NCBI RefSeq assembly: GCF_030732845.1
Contig: NZ_JASHKA010000025.1
Coordinates: 1 to 64,000, forward strand
Source of the DNA: Roseibium sp. MMSF_3544
GTDB taxonomy: Bacteria > Pseudomonadota > Alphaproteobacteria > Rhizobiales > Stappiaceae
Direction of reading: 5' to 3'
DNA length: 64,000 nucleotides
Part shown: in pieces, positions 35,674 to 44,700 of the stretch
Numbering within the stretch: position 1 is the stretch's first letter
Layout of the letters: each line of letters opens with the position of its first letter
Notes under the pieces: generated by a model
What the model saw: the letters and a program-made list of their open reading frames with translations, nothing else
Database searches by the model: none
Told to the model about the DNA's origin: nothing
Program-made: the position numbers and the translations under genes

Positions 35674-36051
35674 CTAATACCCTTGAGGCGGAGTTTGTTC
35701 GTTTTCAGGCTCTGCGACGCGCATCTTGTTGATCTCGTCGGTTCCAAGTTCCTGATAGGCGCGGAAAGCCAGCACCAGCAAGAACGCAAAAAATGAAAAC
35801 GAGATCACGATGGCGGTCAGAACGAGCGCCTGCGGCAGCGGGTTGGCCGTCGCTGTCTCCGGCACGTAGAGATGGGCGGGGATGAGCGGCGGAATTTCGC
35901 GTGTCAGTCTTCCATTGGTGAAGATGAGCATGTTCACCGAGTTGCCCAGAATGGCGATACCCAGCAGGATCCGCACAAGCTGCTTGGAAAGCATCAGGTA
36001 GACGGCGACCGTGAAAAACAGTCCAATCAGGATAGCAACGCCTGTTTCCAT
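35674..36051 (-). CDS. mnhC: Mrp antiporter subunit C
   Basis: 125 residues with three membrane helices, homologous to NuoK. Family features are VAILIGLFFTVAVYLMLSKQ, then GIAILGNSVNMLIFTNGRLT and the third helix (ALVLTAIVISFSFFAFLLVL). The start overlaps the mnhB stop by one base. The C-terminal tail (EPENEQTPPQGY) is short and acidic. Confidence 0.95.
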   Translation of the reverse strand: METGVAILIGLFFTVAVYLMLSKQLVRILLGIAILGNSVNMLIFTNGRLTREIPPLIPAHLYVPETATANPLPQALVLTAIVISFSFFAFLLVLAFRAYQELGTDEINKMRVAEPENEQTPPQGY

Positions 36052-36470
36052 CAGTCGGCCTCCCTTTCTTCAAGCGCAAGGGCAATTGACCCGATGGCTC
36101 CGACAACCACGAGATAGACGCCGATGTCGAAAACCAAGGGCGTGGACAATGGGACTTCGACGCCGAAGAAATCAAAGATCAGCCACTGGCTGGTCATGAA
36201 AGCCTGGTTGTTGAAGAAGGACAGCACGCCTGCCAGCGCTCCGATGAACAATCCGAAACCGGAAATGCCCATCGGATGAAACACGATGGCCCGCCGGACG
36301 GACGCCACACCGCAGGCAATCCCGAAGATGGCAAGCGCGGAAGCTGCAATGAGCCCTCCGATGAAGCCACCACCCGGTTCGTTATGCCCGCGCAACAGGA
36401 CAAAGATGGAAAAGAGGACCATCAGTGCGGCCAGGTAAGGCGCGATGGTGCGGAAAATGACCGTGCGCAT
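36051..36470 (-). CDS. mnhB: Mrp antiporter subunit B
   Basis: 139 residues with four membrane helices: [20 protein letters not shown], then [20 protein letters not shown], which is diagnostic of MnhB, and a C-terminal [20 protein letters not shown]. It is a separate gene and not fused to subunit A. It overlaps the mnhA stop by one base. Confidence 0.95.
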   Translation of the reverse strand: MRTVIFRTIAPYLAALMVLFSIFVLLRGHNEPGGGFIGGLIAASALAIFGIACGVASVRRAIVFHPMGISGFGLFIGALAGVLSFFNNQAFMTSQWLIFDFFGVEVPLSTPLVFDIGVYLVVVGAIGSIALALEEREAD

Positions 36471-38863
36471 CAGCGTGCCTCCACTGATTGAGTCTGGTTC
36501 GGTTCGTCAGGCGAAGCGTCCTCGTCCGGTTCCGGTCTGGTCCTGATCCGGATAAGCGCCAGCACGCACAGCCCCGCCAGCACGACGACCGCGATTTCAC
36601 CGAGCGTATCAAAGCCACGGAAGTCGACGAGGATCACGTTGACGATGTTGCGGCCGTGAGCGATCGAACGGCTGAATTCCGTAAAGAACTCCGAAAGCCT
36701 GCTGTCGAAAGGCTGCTGTGTGATGGCAAGCATCGTGAGGGTGAGTCCAAGCCCGACCGTGGCTGCAACAACGCCTGTCAAAACGCGCGCCGGTACTGAC
36801 CGGTGATCGCGCGGTGACAAGTTGAGACGCGTCATGACGAGCGCGAGGATAACAACGGACAGTGTTTCCACCATGAACTGCGTGAATGCGAGGTCCGGTG
36901 CGCCGAACATCATGAAGATCAACGCAACGGCAAAGCCCTGAATGCCGAGTGAAACAATCGCCGTCAGGCGCGTTTTGGCAATAAGAACCGCAATAAGACC
37001 GAGTACAGCAATCAGGAAGATGCCCCACTCATAGAAGCGGTATTCAGGCATTTTCGGCATCGCCGGGAAACTGTCTGTCAGGTAGCCTGGAAGCAGGACT
37101 GCGAGCGCGGTGAACACGAATGTAAGAAGCATGTAGGTCTGCATCTTGCCGGTCTGCAACGCCCGCGTCAGCACCGTGGCAATACGGACGGTCCCGCTGA
37201 TGAACTGATCGAAGCCCTTGTCCGGTCCCCAGCCGATCGCCTGAAGCACCGACGCGGTGATGCTCCGCAGTTTGTCCAGCTGGGTATAAAGCGCGATGCC
37301 GAGGCCTACCGTGACAAAGGACAGGATCACCGGGGCGTTGATCTTTGTCGGCACGAGGTGCAGATCGATCTGCGTGAATTCACCAAGAAGGGACGAAAGG
37401 GTCGGGCCGATGAACAGCACGCCGGTCGTGTGCGCAATCAGTGCGAGGATGATGCCGGTGACCGAAAGGACAACCGGTCCGGCATAAAGCAGGATCGGGC
37501 CTTCATGAGCATGTTTGGGCGTTTCCACCTGGGCGCCCAGGAATGGTCTGATTGCCACGGCAGCGGCAATCACCAGCATCAGCGCATTACCGACGACGGC
37601 AACGATCGTGACCATCACGCCAAGCTGACCCAAGGCATCAATGTCGGAGGTACCGTAGTAAAGGATTTCCTTTGCGATAAACCCGATGAATGGCGGAAGA
37701 CCGGCCATGGAGAGAGAGGCAAGACAGGCCGCTGCAAACGTGATCGGCATTGCGCCCCTGAGACCGCCAAGCTTGGTGATGTCTCTCGTTCCTGCTTCGT
37801 GGTCGATTGTGCCAGCGACCATGAAGAGCGCGCCCTTGAAGAGCGAATGCGCCAGAAGGTAGAGCACAGCCCCCTCGAGCGCCTTTTCATAACTTGTACC
37901 CGTCAGCATGACGAGAAGCCCGAGAGACGCAACGGTCGTATAGGCCAGCATCAGCTTGAGGTCTGTCTGACGGATGGCCAGGATAGTCCCAACGAGGAGC
38001 GTCGCACCGCCGAACAATGGCAGCACGGTCGTCCAGAGAACGGTGTCGCCAAGGAGCGGATGCATGCGCATGAGCAAATAGACACCGGCCTTGACCATGG
38101 TTGCGGAGTGCAGATACGCCGAAACAGGTGTCGGCGCTTCCATCGCGTTGGGCAACCAGAAGTGAAACGGGAACTGCGCCGATTTTGTAAAGGCGCCACC
38201 AAGCACCAGCAGGAAGATCGGCAGGTAGAGACCCGTATCCTTGATAATGTCCGGCGAGGCGAGCAGGACGGACATTTCAATCTCGCCTGTCGCAGCGATG
38301 ATCAGGATGAACCCGGCCAGCAGAATGAGCCCGCCGCCGCCGGTAACGACAAGCGCCTGAATGGCAGCTCTTCTGGAGGCGGCGCGAAGATGGTCGAACC
38401 CGATCAGCAGGAATGATGTGATCGAGGTAAGCTCCCAGAAAACAAACAGCGAAATCAGGTTGTTGCCGAGCACCAACCCGAGCATCGCGCCCATGAACAG
38501 GAACAGAAACGAAAAGAAACGGCCCTGTTGCGGATGTCCTTTCAGGTAACCTCCGGCGTACAGAATAATAAAGGTGCCGATGCCCGAGATCAGAAGGCCG
38601 AACAACGTCGACAGCCCGTCGACATAGACGGAGAAATTAATGCCGTAGCTGGGTGCCCAGGCTTTCGCGGCCACAAAGGTTTCCCCTTGTGAAACCGGCC
38701 CGATGAAGCCGACGAAATGCAGGAAGATGAGCCCCGGAACAAGCGCGAGAGGCCACGCCGCATTGTGTTTGAACCAGCGAGTCAGAACAGGCGCAACGAG
38801 AGCTGCGGCGAACGGTGCAAGTACGGCGTATAAAGTAGTGTCGTCGATCACTGCTGGCGTCAT
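36470..38863 (-). CDS. mnhA: Mrp antiporter subunit A
   Basis: 797 residues, about 20 membrane helices. The NuoL-like core has [40 protein letters not shown] (key Glu in WELTS), and [20 protein letters not shown] with the channel Lys/His region. The C-terminal extension has the MrpA-specific DUF4040-like part ([20 protein letters not shown]) and a subunit-B-like segment ([20 protein letters not shown]). It is the main translocating subunit of the seven-gene group 1 Mrp complex exchanging Na+ (or K+) for protons, important for salt and alkaline tolerance. Confidence 0.97.
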   Translation of the reverse strand: MTPAVIDDTTLYAVLAPFAAALVAPVLTRWFKHNAAWPLALVPGLIFLHFVGFIGPVSQGETFVAAKAWAPSYGINFSVYVDGLSTLFGLLISGIGTFIILYAGGYLKGHPQQGRFFSFLFLFMGAMLGLVLGNNLISLFVFWELTSITSFLLIGFDHLRAASRRAAIQALVVTGGGGLILLAGFILIIAATGEIEMSVLLASPDIIKDTGLYLPIFLLVLGGAFTKSAQFPFHFWLPNAMEAPTPVSAYLHSATMVKAGVYLLMRMHPLLGDTVLWTTVLPLFGGATLLVGTILAIRQTDLKLMLAYTTVASLGLLVMLTGTSYEKALEGAVLYLLAHSLFKGALFMVAGTIDHEAGTRDITKLGGLRGAMPITFAAACLASLSMAGLPPFIGFIAKEILYYGTSDIDALGQLGVMVTIVAVVGNALMLVIAAAVAIRPFLGAQVETPKHAHEGPILLYAGPVVLSVTGIILALIAHTTGVLFIGPTLSSLLGEFTQIDLHLVPTKINAPVILSFVTVGLGIALYTQLDKLRSITASVLQAIGWGPDKGFDQFISGTVRIATVLTRALQTGKMQTYMLLTFVFTALAVLLPGYLTDSFPAMPKMPEYRFYEWGIFLIAVLGLIAVLIAKTRLTAIVSLGIQGFAVALIFMMFGAPDLAFTQFMVETLSVVILALVMTRLNLSPRDHRSVPARVLTGVVAATVGLGLTLTMLAITQQPFDSRLSEFFTEFSRSIAHGRNIVNVILVDFRGFDTLGEIAVVVLAGLCVLALIRIRTRPEPDEDASPDEPNQTQSVEAR

Positions 38864-39290
38864 ACTGAGCTTTCGTCACGTTTTTCATAAAACGACCGGT
38901 GTCAAACCTGTTCGAATCAACACCTTTTCGCCAGATCATAGCGGGCCGGAAGACTTATGACATGTCTTAGGGACATGGATAGGCGTCTTCAAGCACTTCC
39001 GGAACGATTTTTCGACGAACCGAACGATCTATGCTGGTCTAGTGGGTCAAGCGTGGGATTTTGTCGCATGCGTTGACGGAGAGTTCGGCAGTATCACCAA
39101 GCATGCATAAATCTGCCGGGGCCGAACTCTAGTTAAATTGTGCAAATTAACCAAAAGAGGAAGTAAAATCAGGCAATCAGCCAATTGACCAGGGCCCAAG
39201 CCACTTGATTTCACAGCGTAAATACCGTTCAGTTTGAGACAGCGAAGCCAAGAACGTAGCATTGTCGCAGCAATGCTGAGCGAGGCAGTT
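38864..39290. other. Intergenic region upstream of the Mrp operon, no gene seen
   Basis: About 430 bp between the divergent starts of mnhA and the PAS-GGDEF gene. It should hold both promoters. I saw no recognised riboswitch, palindrome or small gene with a ribosome site. Confidence 0.55.
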
Positions 39291-40268
39291 ATGGCGTTGG
39301 AAACCAACAAGAACAGTTCTGTGGGAACAGATCTGCTCCGGACGCCGCACATAGATTTTGAAACGATCGTGGAACTGAGCAAGGACGCCGTTATCCTGCT
39401 CTCGCTTGACGGTGCACCAACCTATATATCCCCGGCGACGGAAAAACTGTTTGGATGGAATGCGGGCGCGCTCGCCGAGCAACTGAGCGACCTGGTTTAC
39501 GTTGAGGAACTGAACACGGACGCTGAGACGTTACACCGGATCCTGTCTGGTAGCGGCGATCCTGCCGGTCCCCTTCCCCATGCAGACCTTCAGGTGAGAT
39601 CAGCCTTCGGCCCCCTAGTCTGGGCGGAGGTCACCACACATCTGCTGGCCGACAAAAACGCAGAACCATATGCGTTCGCGATCTTCTTCCGGAGCATCGC
39701 GCGACTGCGCGAACTGGAAAGCCAGCTTGAGGCGGCGTCGCAAACAGATCCCCTCACCGGTCTTCACAACAGACGGTCGTTTGAAGACAGCCTGAAACGG
39801 GAATGGGCGATCGCGCTTCGCGAAAAGACCCATACAAGCCTGATCAAAGTCACGCTGGATCGCTTTGAATCGCTTGCAGAAAACTACGGACCTGGAGCTG
39901 CGGAAGACTGTCTGGCAAAGGTCGCTGAACTGTTGAACGAAACCGCAAGGCGGCCGGCCGACATCGCTGCGCGCACCGCCTCCTCGGAGTTTTCACTTCT
40001 TCTGCCCAGGACCCACGAAATGGGTGCAGAGACGATCAGCGCGTATATTCAGGTTGCCATCGAGGATCTGGGAATTCCCAATCCGGGCAACACTGCCGGC
40101 AACGGCGTCATGACCGCGTCCGTCGGTGCCGCATGTGCTGTGGCGGAACAGACCGGCATCTCGGAAAGCCCGGAATTCATCCTTGCTGCGGCGGAAAACT
40201 GTGTTTTTCAGGCTCGTCAGGAAGGTGGAAACAGAGTCAAGACAGTCATGCACAAACTAACCCGCTGA
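39291..40268 (+). CDS. PAS domain protein with degenerate GGDEF domain
   Basis: 325 residues from ATG 39291, chosen for GAGG upstream; the frame is open a little further. The N-terminal PAS domain shows IVELSKDAVILLSLDGAPTY and SPATEKLFGWNAGALAEQL. The C-terminal GGDEF fold begins at QTDPLTGLHNRRSFEDSLKR. Its active-site loop reads AARTASSEFSLLLP instead of the usual RxGGDEF, so both glycines and the first Asp are lost. The helix-one D-x-D/F metal region is also altered (VTLDRFESLAENYG). Cyclic-di-GMP synthesis is therefore unlikely; it may bind a ligand or partner instead. Confidence 0.85.
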   Translation: MALETNKNSSVGTDLLRTPHIDFETIVELSKDAVILLSLDGAPTYISPATEKLFGWNAGALAEQLSDLVYVEELNTDAETLHRILSGSGDPAGPLPHADLQVRSAFGPLVWAEVTTHLLADKNAEPYAFAIFFRSIARLRELESQLEAASQTDPLTGLHNRRSFEDSLKREWAIALREKTHTSLIKVTLDRFESLAENYGPGAAEDCLAKVAELLNETARRPADIAARTASSEFSLLLPRTHEMGAETISAYIQVAIEDLGIPNPGNTAGNGVMTASVGAACAVAEQTGISESPEFILAAAENCVFQARQEGGNRVKTVMHKLTR

Positions 40269-40352
40269 CAGACTGGTGATCGGCCTGTTCTTGCCTAGTC
40301 TTGCTCTTTTTCCTATGTCCATTGCAAAACGCTAAAAATCGGGAAGATCAGA

Positions 40353-40811
40353 ATGAGTGATAACGTCACCCAAATGGACGAAAAGCCTCCCAAAGTGAGA
40401 AAGACCACTGCCGAGTGGATGGAACAGCTTACGCCTGAGCAGTTCTACATAACGCGTCAGTCTGGAACCGAACGACCTTTCACCGGTCCCCATTGGGACA
40501 ACAAGCTGGTCGGCCGGTACGACTGTGTGTGCTGCGATGCCCCGTTGTTCATGTCCGATAGCAAGTTCGATGCCGGCTGCGGGTGGCCGAGTTTCTTTGA
40601 ATCCGTCCACGAAGACGCCATCAGGGAACTTGAAGACAAGTCGCATGGCATGGTCCGAACGGAAATCCGCTGCAATCAGTGCGATGCCCATCTGGGCCAT
40701 GTTTTTCCGGATGGCCCGGCCCCGACCGGTTTGCGCTATTGCCTCAACGGGCATGCGATGAATTTCGTCCATGGCGGGCGCCCACCGGCAAAGTCTGAAG
40801 ACAAGACCTAA
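40353..40811 (+). CDS. msrB: Peptide-methionine (R)-S-oxide reductase
   Basis: 152 residues. It reduces methionine-R-sulfoxide in oxidised proteins. Two CxxC pairs for structural zinc are visible ([10 protein letters not shown] and [13 protein letters not shown]). The family motifs [10 protein letters not shown] and the catalytic-Cys region [13 protein letters not shown] near residue 128 are intact. No signal peptide, so cytoplasmic. It is followed by a strong hairpin shared with the convergent MAPEG gene. Confidence 0.95.
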   Translation: MSDNVTQMDEKPPKVRKTTAEWMEQLTPEQFYITRQSGTERPFTGPHWDNKLVGRYDCVCCDAPLFMSDSKFDAGCGWPSFFESVHEDAIRELEDKSHGMVRTEIRCNQCDAHLGHVFPDGPAPTGLRYCLNGHAMNFVHGGRPPAKSEDKT

Positions 40812-40826
40812 ACGTCTCCAAACGAA

Positions 40827-40854
40827 ACCGCCTGACCGAACTGGGTCAGGCGGT
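40827..40854. terminator. Hairpin between convergent msrB and MAPEG genes
   Basis: Perfect 11-bp inverted repeat ACCGCCTGACC / GGTCAGGCGGT with a 6-base loop between two convergent stop codons. T runs are weak on both sides, but the position supports bidirectional termination. Confidence 0.8.
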
Positions 40855-40886
40855 CACTTCAACCAGCGCAGTGCGCCCCCTCTCGA

Positions 40887-41273
40887 TCATCCACCAAGAA
40901 GCGACAAGGCGATCAGAATATTGCCGATCAGCGCAATCCCGTAGCCAATGGATCGCGGTCCGGGAATACCGGAAAGATAAAGAGGAATGTAAATCAGCCG
41001 GCCAAAGAAGAACATTTGTGCTCCCAGCACCGCCAAGCCGAGATTGGCGTTCGGCACGACATAGATCAGTAAGGCCGGGACGAGAAAGAACGGCAGATTT
41101 TCCTTCATGTTGACAAGCGCCTTGTCTGCGCGCCCGGCGAACTTGCCCTTGTCCGGCAACGCGTCCCGTCCCCCCGCGAGACGCACGAATCCAGCCGTCG
41201 GCAGATACATGAGGGCAGTCAGATAGATCTGGCAGAAATAAAGCACCAGAACGGCAAGGATCCACGTTGTCAT
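40887..41273 (-). CDS. MAPEG family membrane protein
   Basis: 128 residues from ATG 41273 (GGAGCAACC upstream); the frame extends further but without a ribosome site and over the neighbouring promoter. Four membrane helices (ILAVLVLYFCQIYLTALMYL, FFLVPALLIYVVPNANLG, and two more) and NMKENLPFFLVPALLIYV with LGAQMFFFGRLIYIPLYLSG match MAPEG proteins, relatives of membrane glutathione transferases. The enzyme activity is not established for bacterial members of this subgroup. It is divergent from the XRE regulator. Confidence 0.88.
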   Translation of the reverse strand: MTTWILAVLVLYFCQIYLTALMYLPTAGFVRLAGGRDALPDKGKFAGRADKALVNMKENLPFFLVPALLIYVVPNANLGLAVLGAQMFFFGRLIYIPLYLSGIPGPRSIGYGIALIGNILIALSLLGG

Positions 41274-41383
41274 TGGTTGCTCCAGCGTTCGTGTGTTGAA
41301 TGATTTCGGCCGCAAGCCTAGATTTTTCTGCAGTCGCAGCAATTCCCTTGCAGGGAATAGAACGCAAGGTCACGGATCTGAAC

Positions 41384-42190
41384 ATGAACGTGCACAGCCA
41401 GGCATTCGGAAACTCCCTTAAATCATTGCGCGCCGAACGCGGTCTCAGCCAGACCGCCCTCGCCGACCGGCTCGGGTCAACCCAGCGCCATATCTCTTTT
41501 TTGGAAACCGGCCGTGCGCAGCCGTCGCGCTACATGATCCAGCGGATTGAACGCGAGCTCGCCCTGCCCGTCAGCCGCAGCCAAGTGCTTTACGAGACGG
41601 CGGGGCTTGCCGGCCCTTACAAGTGCCGGGCGGAAGATGCGCCGGACATCCAGGACGCGCTCAACCTGATCGAAACACGGATCCTTGCAAACTGGCCCTT
41701 CGCGGCATTTGTGCTCGACAAGCGCTGGACGATCCTGCGGAGTAATACACCCGGCAAGCAGTTTCTGGCGGGCTTTGTCGGCGATCAGAACGAACCGCCC
41801 AACCTCTTCCGGATTTTCCTGTCACCCGCGTTCCGGCAGCGGATTTTGAACTGGAATGAAGCAGCGCCGGTCTTTGCCTCCCGGCTTTATCGGGAGGCGG
41901 CGGAAGATCCCGACCTTGCCGACCTTCTGGAACAGGCCCACGCAAGCGGTCTGCTCGATGGCCTCGACGAGACCTTTCGGGAGGACGTACCCGTTTTTGT
42001 ACCGATTGAGGTGCTCGGTCCGGATGGATCGAAGCTCCGGGTGACATCTATGCTCGGACAACTCGTGTCCGTGCAAGATGCCGTTATCGAAGGCATGACG
42101 ATCGAAATGATGGTGCCGATGGATGTGGAGACGGAGAGTTGCCTGTTGAAGTCGGCAGGCCAGTCCGCAGACCTTACTGCAGCCGAATAG
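41384..42190 (+). CDS. XRE-family regulator with MmyB-like ligand domain
   Basis: 268 residues from ATG 41384. An N-terminal helix-turn-helix (about residues 10-65: GLSQTALADRLGSTQRHISF, LETGRAQPSR) is followed by an MmyB-like ligand-binding domain (VLDKRWTILRSNTPGKQFLA) that in related regulators can bind fatty acyl ligands. The MAPEG gene is divergent, with about 110 bp between the starts. That makes it a candidate target, though this is inference from position. The following gene starts 9 bp after the stop. Confidence 0.87.
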   Translation: MNVHSQAFGNSLKSLRAERGLSQTALADRLGSTQRHISFLETGRAQPSRYMIQRIERELALPVSRSQVLYETAGLAGPYKCRAEDAPDIQDALNLIETRILANWPFAAFVLDKRWTILRSNTPGKQFLAGFVGDQNEPPNLFRIFLSPAFRQRILNWNEAAPVFASRLYREAAEDPDLADLLEQAHASGLLDGLDETFREDVPVFVPIEVLGPDGSKLRVTSMLGQLVSVQDAVIEGMTIEMMVPMDVETESCLLKSAGQSADLTAAE

Positions 42191-42199
42191 GAGGGAGCC

Positions 42200-43090
42200 T
42201 TGAGACTGTTCGCCGGATTGTTCGCTTTCTTATTCCTTGCAATCACAATTCCTCCTGGCGAGGCGGCTTCGTCCTCCTTACCCGTCAACGTCTGGTCAGG
42301 TGAGCCGACAAAACCGCAAAACGGTCTGCCGGACGGACACTATGCGCTGTATCGGGACGACGGCCAGACAGTCGCGGCCTGGTATGGATCGCCCACACGC
42401 CGCTATCGTCACGGCATCCTGGGTGATGCCATCGAGGCCGGCTCCCTGCATGTCGCCGTCAAGAACGGCAGCACTTACGAGCTTACGCTTCCTGAAAACG
42501 AAGTCTTCGAAGACCGGACCCCAAGGATCATGGATCTCGACGGTGACGGCGCGGTAGAGATCATCACGATCCGGGCCTACCTTGACGCGGGCGCGAGCGT
42601 CGCGATCTTCGGTTTGCGAGACGGCAGGCTCGTGGAACTGGCAGCGACGGCTCCGATCGGCATTCCGAACAGATGGTTGAACATTGCCGGGATTGCCGAC
42701 TACGCGGGCCGCGGCAAGCCGCAGATAGCCTACGTTGAAACACCGCATATCGGCGGGACGCTTTACTTCGTTGAATGGCAGGGTCGATCACTGGCGCCGA
42801 TAGCCTCCGTTGCCGGCTTTTCGAACCACAAGATCGGGGCCCGGGAGCAAGCCCTTTCCGCAGATCTCGACTTTAACGGCGACGGCAAGACCGACATCGT
42901 TGTCCCCTCCAACGACCGGCGGACGCTGCGCGTGATCGGCTTGCGCAATGGCCGTGCTGAAGAACTCCATCGGGCAACATTCCGGTCGCCGGTCAAGTCT
43001 GCAAAACGGTCCGGTAATTCTTCCTCGACCGGTTGCGTCCAGATGCTTCTGGAAGACCGTAAAGTCGCGGAGGTCTGCCCATCCGGGTAA
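42200..43090 (+). CDS. Exported FG-GAP/VCBS-like repeat protein
   Basis: 296 residues from TTG 42200, supported by GGAGGGAG upstream. A signal peptide (FAGLFAFLFLAITIPPGEAA) precedes a beta-propeller-like domain. Two calcium-binding-like repeats are visible: PRIMDLDGDGAVEIITIRAY and SADLDFNGDGKTDIVVPSND. These match FG-GAP/VCBS repeats. A C-terminal pair of Cys (TGCVQM, AEVCPSG) could form a disulfide. It is 9 bp after the regulator gene. The function is unknown; it may act as a periplasmic binding or adhesion protein. Confidence 0.78.
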   Translation: MRLFAGLFAFLFLAITIPPGEAASSSLPVNVWSGEPTKPQNGLPDGHYALYRDDGQTVAAWYGSPTRRYRHGILGDAIEAGSLHVAVKNGSTYELTLPENEVFEDRTPRIMDLDGDGAVEIITIRAYLDAGASVAIFGLRDGRLVELAATAPIGIPNRWLNIAGIADYAGRGKPQIAYVETPHIGGTLYFVEWQGRSLAPIASVAGFSNHKIGAREQALSADLDFNGDGKTDIVVPSNDRRTLRVIGLRNGRAEELHRATFRSPVKSAKRSGNSSSTGCVQMLLEDRKVAEVCPSG

Positions 43091-43109
43091 CTCTGCCTTG
43101 CCGCCAGTC

Positions 43110-43565
43110 CTACCCGGTTTGCTCGGGGCTTCGCTCAAGCTGCGTTGCCAGAATCCGGTTGATGTTCACTTCGATCCAGTCGGCAAAGTCTCTGACCTTG
43201 AGCGCAACTTCGCGCCCGATGGGCGTCAAGCTGTAGTCGACATGAGGTGGAACAACGGGATGCGAAAACCGGTCGACAAACCCGTCGGCTTCCAGCGTCT
43301 GGAGCGTTTGCGCCAGCATTTTTTCACTCACCCCTCCGACAGTCCGCCTGAGATCTGAAAATCGATGGTCTCGCTCAAGGAGCGCAATCAGCACCAGAAC
43401 GCCCCATCGGCTGGTCAGATGCTTCAGGATTTCTCTGGAGGGACAGTTCTGGTTGAACAGCTCTCCGCGCCGCAGCATGTCGGACAGTCTGTGGCCGTCC
43501 GGCTCTTGCAGCATGGCCCCTGAAGGCGGGCTTTCCGGCGATTTGTGATGCTTTGAAGAGGTCAT
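43110..43565 (-). CDS. HxlR-family transcriptional regulator
   Basis: 151 residues of the HxlR winged-helix family. The diagnostic core is NCPSREILKHLTSRWGVLVL and RFSDLRRTVGGVSEKMLAQT, with the wing in DYSLTPIGREVALKV. A Cys at NCPSR near the usual HxlR sensing position suggests redox or electrophile sensing. It is divergent from an NmrA-type oxidoreductase gene, the typical arrangement for a quinone or electrophile detoxification switch. A palindromic operator lies between them. Confidence 0.92.
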   Translation of the reverse strand: MTSSKHHKSPESPPSGAMLQEPDGHRLSDMLRRGELFNQNCPSREILKHLTSRWGVLVLIALLERDHRFSDLRRTVGGVSEKMLAQTLQTLEADGFVDRFSHPVVPPHVDYSLTPIGREVALKVRDFADWIEVNINRILATQLERSPEQTG

Positions 43566-43580
43566 AAACTCAGATCTTCC

Positions 43581-43621
43581 AAAACTAACCTTTTTGTACG
43601 TACTAACAAAAAGTAAGTTTT
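43581..43621. promoter_or_regulatory. Palindromic operator between hxlR and nmrA-like genes
   Basis: The inverted repeat CTTTTTGT-N8-ACAAAAAG (43590-43613) is perfect, and outer arms AAAACT and AGTTTT continue it with spacers of 3 and 2 bases. It sits 16 bp from the hxlR start and about 55 bp from the oxidoreductase start, ideal for HxlR autoregulation and control of the divergent gene. Confidence 0.82.
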
Positions 43622-43677
43622 GAGTCTACATCAGCCGCATCGGATCAAATCCATCACCGACAACGAGGAGAATTGCC

Positions 43678-44544
43678 ATGATTGCGGTCACCGGTGCGAA
43701 CGGACAATTGGGCCGGCTCGTATTGAAACATCTCGCAGGCCTTACAAACACACCGGTTCGTGCGCTGGTTCGCTCACCTGAAAAAGCGCTGGACCTTTCG
43801 TCCGATCAGGTCAGCATCGCACAGTTCGACTATAACTACCCTGCGGGGCTTCCGAAGGCTCTTGAGGGTGTCGAGCGTTTGCTGCTGATTTCCGGTTCTG
43901 AAGTCGGTCAACGTGTCGGTCAGCACAAGGCAGTCATCGATGCGGCAAAGGCCGCCGGGGTCAAGTTCATCGCATACACCAGTCTGCTCAATGTGCCGTC
44001 TTCCAGCCTCATCCTCGGCGCTGAGCACATCGAAACGGAACAACTGCTAATCGACAGCGGAATTCCTCATGCCGTGCTTCGCAACGGTTGGTACTTGGAA
44101 AACTATGCCGGAACGGTTGCCGCAGCCCTTGAACACGGCGCTGTTGTTGGCGCAAGCGCAAGTGGCCGGATTTCCGTTGCAGGCCGGGAAGATTACGCCG
44201 AGGCCGCCGCCCGGATCATTGCCGGTGATGACCTTTCGACGCGTTCAATCGAGCTTGCCGGGGATGGGGCAATCACCTTGACCGATCTTGCGGAAGAGAT
44301 CTCGCTGCAGAGTGGCAGGACCATCCCGTTTCAGAACCTGTCTGAAGCAGATTACGCGGGCATGCTGACCGGCGCCGGGTTGCCCGAGGGCTTCGCAAAA
44401 GCACTTGCTGATGCCGATCGCGGGGCGGCAAACGGCGAACTCTTCAACGCATCGACAGCGCTGCGGGGCATCCTTGGCCATCCGACGAAAAGCTTAAGTT
44501 CTTTTGTCGCCGAAGCGCTCACACCAACGAAGACCAGCGCCTGA
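43678..44544 (+). CDS. NmrA-like NAD(P)-dependent oxidoreductase (QOR2 type)
   Basis: 288 residues. An extended SDR/NmrA fold with the nucleotide-binding loop TGANGQLGRLVLKHLAG at the N-terminus, RLLLISGSEVGQRVGQHKAV and FIAYTSLLNVPSSSLILGAE match the QOR2/YtfG type, which reduces quinones with NADPH. Ser/Tyr catalysis is not of classic SDR type. Its position next to HxlR indicates inducible quinone or electrophile detoxification. Confidence 0.9.
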   Translation: MIAVTGANGQLGRLVLKHLAGLTNTPVRALVRSPEKALDLSSDQVSIAQFDYNYPAGLPKALEGVERLLLISGSEVGQRVGQHKAVIDAAKAAGVKFIAYTSLLNVPSSSLILGAEHIETEQLLIDSGIPHAVLRNGWYLENYAGTVAAALEHGAVVGASASGRISVAGREDYAEAAARIIAGDDLSTRSIELAGDGAITLTDLAEEISLQSGRTIPFQNLSEADYAGMLTGAGLPEGFAKALADADRGAANGELFNASTALRGILGHPTKSLSSFVAEALTPTKTSA

Positions 44545-44573
44545 CTTTTCGACATCCATGTTCCGTAAAAAAG

Positions 44574-44599
44574 GGCGGAGGCTTTCGCGAGCCTCCGCC
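44574..44599. terminator. Hairpin after the nmrA-like gene
   Basis: Perfect 10-bp inverted repeat GGCGGAGGCT / AGCCTCCGCC with a 6-base loop, 30 bp past the stop. The A run on its left would be a T run on the minus strand; plus-strand T content after it is low. It probably isolates this gene from the MFS gene downstream. Confidence 0.7.
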
Positions 44600-44700
44600 G
44601 ATTCATTCAAAACGTGAGTGATACACTTCAAGGATATTTGTTGGTCCCGTTGCACGTGAGCTGATAGGCAGAGATTGGCAGCCAGTTTGAAAGCCTTGAA

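Noticed and set aside
34274-35677. 467-codon open frame on the plus strand
   Set aside because: It lies antisense to mnhD, is rich in Arg, Gln and His and has no family signature; it is a shadow of the real gene.
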